Positions 1-6,289 of a stretch of DNA of 27,800 bases are shown here, piece after piece. The stretch lies in assembly GCA_900539175.1 (NCBI GenBank), contig UQAW01000053.1:1-27800 (forward strand), given 5' to 3'. Below the pieces are notes generated by a model, which did not search any database, was not told the origin of the DNA, and saw only the letters and a list, made by a program, of their open reading frames with translations. Source of the DNA: an uncultured Lachnospiraceae bacterium. GTDB lineage: Bacteria; Bacillota; Clostridia; Lachnospirales; Lachnospiraceae. The translations under genes and the position numbers were made by a program. The first letter of the stretch is position 1; each line of letters begins with the position of its first letter.

Positions 1-1
1 G

Positions 2-385
2 TTGGAGATCGGTCCCCGGAACGGCGGAAATTTGATCCCGGATGCAATCAAAGTTGCCAGAGATGTGGACATGGCGGCTTATACGATAAAAAGTGCAGTG
101 GGAGAGGATTGTTCCGATTTGTGTGAAACGCCGGTTCATACTTGTACGTCCTCTTATATTGTGCATTCCACGAAGGATGGTATCTATAGAGGAATTGAGA
201 TTGATGAAAAGGTAAAAGACCGTATTGTGCAGCAGGCGATGTTTGCAGAGCCGGGGGACCGGATAGAGCGGTTCCGGAATGCGGCTTTTGGGATAGGCGC
301 TATGGTTATTACCTTTGACAATGTGGATGAGATGTGTCAGATGGTTGACCATATGAACGATTATATAAAGGTGATTGTAGAGTGA
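2..385 (+). CDS. ATP-grasp ligase, C-terminal fragment (5' end outside window)
   Basis: This is the last ~127 residues of a larger protein; the reading frame is open to the left edge, so the true start lies upstream. The visible part opens with EIGPRNGGN, which fits the end of an ATP-grasp fold, where an acidic residue and an Asn/Arg line the Mg-ATP site (compare the NPRxGG motif of biotin-carboxylase-like enzymes). The remainder resembles the C-terminal lobe of ATP-grasp carboxylate-amine ligases of the CarB/biotin-carboxylase type. Such enzymes activate a carboxylate as an acyl phosphate and join it to an amine or thiol; the substrate cannot be read here. Its stop codon overlaps the GTG start of the next gene, which is also an ATP-grasp protein, so the two are translationally coupled and probably work in one pathway. 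Confidence 0.8.
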   Translation: MEIGPRNGGNLIPDAIKVARDVDMAAYTIKSAVGEDCSDLCETPVHTCTSSYIVHSTKDGIYRGIEIDEKVKDRIVQQAMFAEPGDRIERFRNAAFGIGAMVITFDNVDEMCQMVDHMNDYIKVIVE

Positions 386-2586
386 GTGTAAGTACGATGA
401 AAAAATTGATGATCCTGGGAGCTGGCTATACCCAGATTCCCCTAATTGAAGCGGCAAAACGTATGGGTTGTTACACAATTACTGCCAGTATTGATGGAGA
501 CTATCCGGGATTTCTGGCCGCCGATGAGGCTGCTTACGTAGATATCGCGGATCCCAGGGCAGTAGCGGAAAAGGCTGCCAAATTACAGGTAGATGGCGTC
601 ACAACCTGCGGACTGGATCTGGGAATGGCGGCAATCGGAGCCGCCTGTGAAGCGCTTTCGCTTCCAGGACCTTCTGCAGAGGCAGCGAGAAAAGCATCCA
701 ATAAGCTGGAGATGAAGAAAGCTCTGTCTGCAGCGGGGGTGCAGACCGCTCGTTTTGTGTGTATACACAATAAGGAAGAACTGCAGCGTGCGATGGAGCA
801 GCTTCCCTTTCCGGTCATCCTGAAAGCGGTGGATCAGATGGGCAGCCGTGGAATTTTCCGCTGTAATACCAGAGAAGAGGTCTGGGAGAATTACAGTAAA
901 ACAATGGAGGCTACAAAAAAAGATTATTGTCTGTTAGAGGAGTTTATAGAGGGAGAAATTTTCGGCGTTGAGGCGATGATCCAACAAGGTGAGGTTGTCT
1001 ATATGCTTCCCAATAATATAGAAGCGTTCCAAAGCACCACACCTACTCCGGTAGGGCATTCCGTTCCTTTTCGGGAACTGGATTCTCTGGGAACGCAGAT
1101 CCGGGAACAGACAGAAAAAGCGATCCATGCCCTTGGACTGGATAATTGTCCGGTAAATTGTGACTTTATCAAAAAAGACGGAAATGTCTATGTGATAGAA
1201 CTCACCGGACGTTCTGGAGCCACAGGATTGTCCGAGATGGTGGGGATTTATTATGACATTGATTATTATGAGATGATTGTCAGAATTGCTCTGGGACAAC
1301 CTGTAAAGCCGTATTTTTCTGATCAGAAATGTGGTGTGCCGAATCTCACCCACACACTGATGTCGGAACGGACAGGAATTGTGCGGAGAATTCACAATTA
1401 TAACAGGAGTTCGGAAGAGATTGTAGATTTGTCTTTTAACATAGAGCCGGGTGATTTGGTACACCCTTATACCAACGGCAGAGACCGGATTGGTCAGGTG
1501 ATTTTGAAAGGTACTTCCCTGGAAGCCTGCGAGCGGAAGCTGCGTGAAGTCCTGTCTCATATCCGTCTGGAGTTGGAGGGGGACATTCCGCTTTATGAAA
1601 CGGTGATTCACCCAGTCGATGACAGGGCAGGAAATCAATGCTATGTAAAGAGGGAAGATATGCTTCCGTTCTCTTTTGGAGGAAATAAAGTCCGCTTTGC
1701 CCAATATTATCTGGAGGATATGGAACGCCAAAGCTGTAATGGAATGATTATCTATGGGAATTACCATTCCAATCTCTGCAGAATTCTGGCGGCAGCCTGC
1801 CGCAGAAAGGGGATTCCCTGCAATATGGTGCATAACGTAGATGACGCAGACCCGAAGCAGAAGAGCAGCAATTCCTATCTGATTAAATCTATGGGAGTGA
1901 AGGAATTTCCCTGTCACAAATCCGGGATTGCAGAGGCGGTGAAAGCTGCCTGGGAAGATTTAAGACAGAGGGGATTCAATCCTTATTATATCTATGGAAA
2001 CTGTTTTGGTCAGGGGAATGAGTGGATACCGATGCAGGCATACGCAGATGTTTATCAGGAAATCCTTGCATACGAGGAGCGGGAAAAACTGCATTTTGAC
2101 TATTTGTTTCTGGCTTCCAGTACCAATATGACCCAATCCGGATTGCTTCTTGGACATTTGCTGGCGGGGGATACCAGAAAGATTATCGGAATCTCTGTAT
2201 CCAGACAGGAAGCGAGGGCGAGAGAGGTAATTGCGGAAAATCTGCAAAGTTACAGTGAAAAACATCAGATTTTGCTGCCCTCCGGATATGAAACAGAGAT
2301 TGAGCTTACGGATGCGTATCTGGATGGAGGATATGGAAACTGCGGAGAAAAGATTCAATCCGTAATGCGGGAAGCATATGAAAAAGACGGCTTGAATCTG
2401 GATGGCGTTTATACAGGAAAGGCATTTTACGGAATGCAAGAATATCTGAAAGCTCATGGGATACAAGGAAAAAAAGTGCTGTTCATTCACACTGGGGGTG
2501 CCCCGCTCTTCTTTGATCGTTTGCCAACGCTGTATCCTGATGTGTCTGACGAAGGTAGAAATACCTGTGAATCAGTGGAAAAATAG
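382..2586 (+). CDS. Fusion protein: ATP-grasp ligase + D-cysteine desulfhydrase-like PLP enzyme
   Basis: This is a 734-residue two-enzyme fusion. Residues ~7-100 are a Rossmann-like pre-ATP-grasp domain (LMILGAGYTQIPLIEAA) and ~105-300 an ATP-grasp domain with a nucleotide-binding KAVDQMGSRG loop and a metal-site VIELTGRSGATG segment. From ~400 the chain is a fold-type II PLP enzyme of the ACC deaminase/D-cysteine desulfhydrase family. It has KREDMLPFSFGGNKVR with the predicted Schiff-base lysine K436, the YGNYHSNLCR substrate loop, ASSTNMTQSGLLLG, VYTGKAFYGM near 676-685, and HTGGAPLFF near the end. The GTG at 382 has an AAAGGTG ribosome site 8 nt upstream; an ATG at 397 is the alternative. 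The family releases ammonia (and sulfide) from small amino acids or exchanges beta-substituents. Making an unusual amino acid and ligating it within one chain is my inference. Substrates are unknown. Confidence 0.85.
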   Translation: MSVSTMKKLMILGAGYTQIPLIEAAKRMGCYTITASIDGDYPGFLAADEAAYVDIADPRAVAEKAAKLQVDGVTTCGLDLGMAAIGAACEALSLPGPSAEAARKASNKLEMKKALSAAGVQTARFVCIHNKEELQRAMEQLPFPVILKAVDQMGSRGIFRCNTREEVWENYSKTMEATKKDYCLLEEFIEGEIFGVEAMIQQGEVVYMLPNNIEAFQSTTPTPVGHSVPFRELDSLGTQIREQTEKAIHALGLDNCPVNCDFIKKDGNVYVIELTGRSGATGLSEMVGIYYDIDYYEMIVRIALGQPVKPYFSDQKCGVPNLTHTLMSERTGIVRRIHNYNRSSEEIVDLSFNIEPGDLVHPYTNGRDRIGQVILKGTSLEACERKLREVLSHIRLELEGDIPLYETVIHPVDDRAGNQCYVKREDMLPFSFGGNKVRFAQYYLEDMERQSCNGMIIYGNYHSNLCRILAAACRRKGIPCNMVHNVDDADPKQKSSNSYLIKSMGVKEFPCHKSGIAEAVKAAWEDLRQRGFNPYYIYGNCFGQGNEWIPMQAYADVYQEILAYEEREKLHFDYLFLASSTNMTQSGLLLGHLLAGDTRKIIGISVSRQEARAREVIAENLQSYSEKHQILLPSGYETEIELTDAYLDGGYGNCGEKIQSVMREAYEKDGLNLDGVYTGKAFYGMQEYLKAHGIQGKKVLFIHTGGAPLFFDRLPTLYPDVSDEGRNTCESVEK

Positions 2587-2599
2587 AAGGTTGAATTTG

Positions 2600-2974
2600 A
2601 TGAACAATTGTGAGAGAATAAAAAAAGTGAAAAATTTCCCATGGAAGCTATTCCTTCTTCTGCACATCAGTCTGTTGTTCAGCTCTCTGAGCGGAGTGTG
2701 TTCTAAGATGGCAGCGAATCAGGAATTTCTTTCCATACCATTTTTCTTTTATTATGGTCTGGTACTTGTGATTATGTTCGGATACGCCATTGCCTGGCAG
2801 CAGATTTTAAAACGAATGCCGCTGACGGTAGCCTATGCCAACAAACCGGTATCCCTGATTTGGGGAATGGTATGGGGGACCCTGATTTTTAAAGAAGGGA
2901 TTACCTGGAAGATGATACTGGGGGCAGTGATTATCTTTGCAGGAATCTGTCTGGTGGTGAGTGAAGATGAGTAA
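2600..2974 (+). CDS. Half-size EamA/SMR-type membrane protein (ArnE/ArnF-like), first of pair
   Basis: This 124-residue protein has four predicted membrane segments (roughly 15-35, 45-65, 75-95 and 98-118) and a short lysine-rich N terminus. The pattern (SSLSGVCSKMAA in helix 1, LTVAYANKPVSLIWG in helix 3, then LIFKEGITWKMILGAVIIFAGI) is that of half-size drug/metabolite-superfamily proteins. These include ArnE/ArnF, the two-subunit flippase for lipid-linked aminoarabinose, and the paired SMR exporters. I saw no membrane glutamate in helix 1 as in EmrE, so proton-coupled drug export is less likely. The frame is open back to 2456, inside the previous gene, but the ATG at 2600 has GAAGG 9 nt upstream and gives the usual family length. 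It follows the fusion enzyme by 13 nt and overlaps its partner gene. Confidence 0.75.
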   Translation: MNNCERIKKVKNFPWKLFLLLHISLLFSSLSGVCSKMAANQEFLSIPFFFYYGLVLVIMFGYAIAWQQILKRMPLTVAYANKPVSLIWGMVWGTLIFKEGITWKMILGAVIIFAGICLVVSEDE

Positions 2975-3311
2975 ATATTCGATTGCAGTCTGCGTGCTGC
3001 TGTGTTCGGTACTGATTTCCTCAGTATCGCAGATTCTGCTGAAAACAGCAGCCAATAAGAACTATAAAACAAAAATTGCAGAATATCTGAATTTCCGTGT
3101 AATTGCAGCTTACGGAATGTTTTTCCTGTCCACAATCCTGACAATGCTGGCGCTGAAATACGTTCCACTGTCCATGTCACCGATTCTGGAGTCTTCCAGT
3201 TATATTTTTGTCAGTGTGATGGGATACTTCTTACTAAAAGAACGCTTTACCAAAAGAAAACTCACAGGCCTGGTCCTGATCTTAGTGGGGATTATGGTGT
3301 TTTCTTTGTGA
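2967..3311 (+). CDS. Half-size EamA/SMR-type membrane protein (ArnE/ArnF-like), second of pair
   Basis: This 114-residue protein has four membrane segments and begins inside the end of its partner, overlapping by 8 nt. The first helix holds SSVSQILLKTAA, close to the S-x-x-Q-x-x-x-K-x-A pattern of ArnE/ArnF and related half-size EamA proteins. The C terminus has the typical GYFLLKERFTKRKLTGLVLILVGIMV ending split over helices 3 and 4 (longest quoted pieces: GYFLLKERFTKRK and LVLILVGIMV). A GTG at 2961 would add two residues; I chose the ATG at 2967. Paired half-size genes normally form an antiparallel heterodimer in the cytoplasmic membrane. The pair may export or flip the product of the upstream ligase/PLP enzymes, or flip a lipid-linked sugar for the GtrB-like enzyme downstream. 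Element A starts 10 nt after the stop codon. Confidence 0.75.
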   Translation: MSKYSIAVCVLLCSVLISSVSQILLKTAANKNYKTKIAEYLNFRVIAAYGMFFLSTILTMLALKYVPLSMSPILESSSYIFVSVMGYFLLKERFTKRKLTGLVLILVGIMVFSL

Positions 3312-3320
3312 TGGACGGAC

Positions 3321-3513
3321 GGAAAAGCGAGCGTTCTGCGGGGTGACCTGCAAAGTTCGCTTGCTTCTTCGCTTCTCCTCAGCTAACTTGCGTTCCCACT
3401 AAGCTCATCGCCAAAGGGCTCATGCTTAAGTGTTCACAGCAAGTGGATCTTCGGACGCGCTCCGAAGTCAGCGCGAACCCTTGCAGGTCACCCCACAGAA
3501 CGCTCGCTTTTCC
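3321..3513 (+). repeat. Structured intergenic element A (33-bp closing stem)
   Basis: This is a 193-nt element closed by a 33-bp inverted repeat: 3321-3353 pairs with 3481-3513 with a single mismatch at 3339. Pairing continues inside at 3355-3360/3473-3478. The interior holds box 1 (3355-3383) and box 2 (3388-3478). A perfect 7-bp hairpin CTTCGGA/TCCGAAG lies at 3449-3467. Both boxes recur, inverted, in element B. There is no credible reading frame. It lies directly downstream of a stop codon and could act as a terminator-like structure, a noncoding RNA or a mobile DNA hairpin; the sequence does not decide. Confidence 0.8.
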
Positions 3514-3733
3514 TGATATTCAGATCGAAAGAAAACACAGATATTTGATGGTGGTATTAGTTGGTTTAAAAAGCGATAAATGAAATTTTATGTTAGAGTA
3601 TTTTGTACAATACGTTGAAATATGGGATTGTTCAAGTAGGAAAGTATCACTATGGTAAAAAAGTGTTATAATATGTTTGGAAATAGAAGGGAATTAAAAG
3701 GTATTAAGAAATTTTCCTGAACAGCAGAAGTTA
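3514..3733. other. Spacer between the two structured elements
   Basis: This is 220 bp of A/T-rich sequence without a credible gene. The only signal I see is a perfect TATAAT at 3667-3672 (see the promoter entry). Confidence 0.5.
3645..3672 (+). promoter_or_regulatory. Weak candidate promoter toward the glycan cluster
   Basis: There is a perfect -10 TATAAT at 3667-3672. The best -35 is TATCAC at 3645-3650 (16-nt spacer), a poor match. If used, transcription starts near 3679 and runs through element B before reaching the glycosyltransferase at 4130, so element B would lie antisense-oriented in a ~450-nt leader. The low score reflects the weak -35. Confidence 0.35.
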
Positions 3734-4091
3734 GGAAATGAGTGTGTGGGGGCGTGGGGCGTCCGGAGAGATTTGCGCTGACTTCGGAGTGCGCCCGAAG
3801 ATCCACTTGCTGTGAACACTTAAGTATGAGCCCTTTGGCGATGAACTTAGTGAGAACGCAAGAGAGTGGGTTGCAAAAATGCTTGTACCAAGATGTGCGG
3901 TCAAATTTGTGGTCTGTTGCTGCGCGATTTGGGAGGCGTAGCGGTGCTACGTTGACCAAATCGCACAGCAACAGACCACAAATTGGGACGTACAGATTGG
4001 TGCAATGATTTTTACAACACGCTCTGGCTGAGGGGAAACGCAGAAGCAAGCAAATTCACCGGACGCCCCACGCCCCCACACACTCATTTCC
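3734..4091 (-). repeat. Structured intergenic element B, inverted relative to A, with an extra long arm
   Basis: This 358-nt element is closed by a perfect 33-bp inverted repeat (3734-3766 with 4059-4091). Read on the minus strand it has the same order as element A: a 33-bp stem beginning GGAAA, box 1 (4027-4056), box 2 (about 3772-3862). Box 2 has 7 differences in 91 positions from A by my count. Between the boxes B carries about 150 nt absent from A. That insert folds on itself: 3904-3932 pairs with 3956-3984 (28 of 29), capped by CGTAGC-GGT-GCTACG at 3937-3951, and pairing continues outward more loosely toward 3860 and 4025. Open frames here (for example 3742-4008) are by-products of the palindromes. 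Confidence 0.8.
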
Positions 4092-4129
4092 GTCCGTTAC
4101 GTCAATAAAAATCCCAAGAGGAGGTACTA

Positions 4130-5077
4130 ATGTTAGTTTCGATTGTGATACCGTGTTATAATTCGGAGCATACCATCGAGGAGGTGGTGGATCTTTGCAT
4201 GGAGGAGTTTGCAAAGATGGAGAATTATGAGTGCGAGATGATACTTGTTAATGATTATTCAAAGGATGATACTTTTGGGGCTATTAAGCGTTGTGTGGCG
4301 AAGTATCCAAATGTGAAGGGGATCAATCTGGCTAAGAATTTTGGGCAGCATGCGGCAATTATGGCGGGACTTCACTATGTGGAGGGTGACCTGGTGGTTG
4401 GGATGGATGATGATATGCAGAACCATCCTTCACAGATCAGGGAATTTCTGGATAAGCTGGAAGAGGGATACGATATTGTCTTTGGTGTGTTTAAGGAACG
4501 AAAATTTTCCTGGTTTAAGAATCTTACGGGAGCGGTGAGCAGGTTTATGCTCTGGCATTTGCTGGATCGGCCGAAGGGGATACAGATGAGCAGTTTCTGG
4601 CTGGCAAAAAGGTATGTGATCGAGAAAGTGAAAGAGTATGAGGGAGAGCAGGTATTTATTCAGATTTTATTTTTCCGGACAACGCATAATATAGCCAATA
4701 TTGAGATCGAACATTTTGAGCGGGAAGTAGGAATTTCCAATTACAGTTTTGGCAAGGGATTGAAGTTGTTTTTATCGTGTATTAATTTTACGGCACTGCC
4801 GCTGCGGCTGTCTACAATGTTCGGGGTTTTATTTTCAGGTGTGGGTTTTCTCGGGGCTTTGGTAGTGCTGATCCGGAAGCTGATTCATCCCGGAATTGCG
4901 GTTGGATGGTCCTCTTTGATGTGTGCCATGTTTGTGTTTTTTGGAATCCTGTTTCTGATGGTGGGAATACTGGGGGAATATATCGGAAAAATTATATTGA
5001 ATGTAAATAAAACTCCCCAGTTTGTAGTCAGGGAGACTTTGAATGTTGCAGGGGACGAGAAAAATACAGAAGATTAA
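4130..5077 (+). CDS. GT2 polyprenyl-phosphate glycosyltransferase (GtrB/CsbB/ArnC-like)
   Basis: The protein has 315 residues. The N-terminal GT-A domain (residues ~1-220) opens with VSIVIPCYNSEHTIEEV, has NDYSKDDT, and carries the metal/nucleotide motif GMDDDMQNHP. Two C-terminal membrane helices lie at roughly 231-252 and 264-286 and end in GILGEYIGKI, the hallmark of enzymes that move a sugar from an NDP donor onto undecaprenyl phosphate at the inner face of the membrane. An AAGAGGAGG ribosome site lies 6 nt before the ATG. It is the first gene of the glycan cluster and directly precedes a WecE-type aminotransferase, so an amino sugar such as Fuc4N is a plausible donor; that is inference. 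No GtrA flippase is visible next to it; the nearest candidate flippase is the ArnE/F-like pair ending at 3311. Confidence 0.88.
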   Translation: MLVSIVIPCYNSEHTIEEVVDLCMEEFAKMENYECEMILVNDYSKDDTFGAIKRCVAKYPNVKGINLAKNFGQHAAIMAGLHYVEGDLVVGMDDDMQNHPSQIREFLDKLEEGYDIVFGVFKERKFSWFKNLTGAVSRFMLWHLLDRPKGIQMSSFWLAKRYVIEKVKEYEGEQVFIQILFFRTTHNIANIEIEHFEREVGISNYSFGKGLKLFLSCINFTALPLRLSTMFGVLFSGVGFLGALVVLIRKLIHPGIAVGWSSLMCAMFVFFGILFLMVGILGEYIGKIILNVNKTPQFVVRETLNVAGDEKNTED

Positions 5078-5143
5078 GAACGCAGTCGTTAGATGAGCAG
5101 GAGGTTGTCCGGTTTTTTTGAAGCGACAGGGTTGGAGGAATAT

Positions 5144-6280
5144 ATGATTGATTTTAACAGACCGCCTTTTGTGGGCAAGGAATTGGATTATATAAAGGAG
5201 GCTGTGGAGAACAAGAGGCTATGCGGGGATGGAATATTTACCAGAAAATGTTCTGACTGGATGGAGGAGCATTATCAGGTAAAGCATGTGATGTTGACGA
5301 CATCCTGTACCCATGCATTAGAGATGGCGGCGTATCTTGCAGGCATTCAGCCTGGGGATGAGGTGATTATGCCTTCGTATACCTTTGTGTCAACTGCAGA
5401 TGCCTTTGTGCTGCGGGGAGCAAAGATTGTATTTGTGGATATCCGCCCAGATACGATGAATATTGATGAGACGAAGATTGAGGCCGCAATTACAGATAAG
5501 ACAAAAGCAATTGTCCCGGTACATTATGCAGGAGTAGCCTGTGAGATGGACACCATTATGGCATTGGCAAAGAAGCATCATCTGAAAGTGATTGAAGATG
5601 CGGCACAGGGTGTCAATGCCTATTACAAGGGAAGAGCTCTTGGAACCATTGGAGATTTCGGATGTTATAGTTTTCATGAGACAAAGAATTATACTATGGG
5701 AGAAGGAGGTGCCCTGGTTTTTCAGGATGATACATATCTGGAGGCGGCAGAGATTCTGAGAGAAAAGGGAACGAACCGCAGTAAATTTTTCCGGGGACAG
5801 ATTGATAAGTATACCTGGATGGATTATGGTTCTTCTTATCTGCCTAGTGATATGAATGCAGCGTATCTGTATGCGCAGCTGGAGTCTCATGAAAAGATTG
5901 ATCAGAGGCGGATGGATATTTACCGGTTTTACGCAGAAAAGCTGGCTCATTTGGCGGAGCGGGGACTGATAGAGCAACCGGTGGTTCCCAAGGAGGCTGC
6001 ACACAATGCACATATGTATTATATAAAAGTAAAAGATGTGGATGTGAGAACAGAGCTGATTCAATACATGAAAAAGAAAGGAATTATGTGCGTATTTCAT
6101 TATGTTCCGCTGCATTCTTCACCAGCGGGATATAAGTTCGGCAGATTTTCAGGTGAAGATTGTTATACGACAAGAGAAAGTGAGCGGTTAGTACGTCTTC
6201 CGATGTATTACAGTCTTACAAAAGAAGATATGGAATATGTGGTGGATTCTTTACTGAATTTTCCGGGATTTTCAGGATGA
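5144..6280 (+). CDS. wecE: dTDP-4-amino-4,6-dideoxygalactose transaminase (WecE/RffA)
   Basis: This is a PLP-dependent sugar aminotransferase of the DegT/DnrJ/EryC1/StrS family. It converts dTDP-4-keto-6-deoxyglucose plus glutamate to dTDP-4-amino-4,6-dideoxygalactose (dTDP-Fuc4N) in the cytoplasm. The 378-residue chain matches, as I remember it, the enterobacterial WecE sequence over its whole length. Examples are FNRPPFVGKELDYI, EVIMPSYTFVSTADAFVLRG, VPVHYAGVACEMDTIMALAK, EDAAQGV, SFHETKNYTMGEGG with the Schiff-base lysine K181, and EKGTNRSKFFRGQIDKYTW. The ATG at 5144 has GGAGG 5 nt upstream; an upstream in-frame ATG at 5093 would add 17 unrelated residues and is not preferred. The substrate would come from RmlA/RmlB, which are not in this window. 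The product likely feeds a neighbouring glycosyltransferase. Confidence 0.92.
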   Translation: MIDFNRPPFVGKELDYIKEAVENKRLCGDGIFTRKCSDWMEEHYQVKHVMLTTSCTHALEMAAYLAGIQPGDEVIMPSYTFVSTADAFVLRGAKIVFVDIRPDTMNIDETKIEAAITDKTKAIVPVHYAGVACEMDTIMALAKKHHLKVIEDAAQGVNAYYKGRALGTIGDFGCYSFHETKNYTMGEGGALVFQDDTYLEAAEILREKGTNRSKFFRGQIDKYTWMDYGSSYLPSDMNAAYLYAQLESHEKIDQRRMDIYRFYAEKLAHLAERGLIEQPVVPKEAAHNAHMYYIKVKDVDVRTELIQYMKKKGIMCVFHYVPLHSSPAGYKFGRFSGEDCYTTRESERLVRLPMYYSLTKEDMEYVVDSLLNFPGFSG

Positions 6281-6289
6281 GAGGTGTTT

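Noticed and set aside
3742..4008. Retron, group II intron or IS605-type ends as an explanation of elements A and B
   Set aside because: No reverse transcriptase, intron core or transposase is present in or near them; the hairpins alone are not enough to claim one.
3666..4049. Open frames on both strands over element B (for example 3742-4008 + and 3666-4049 -)
   Set aside because: They lie across long inverted repeats, lack ribosome sites and resemble no protein; the palindromes explain them.
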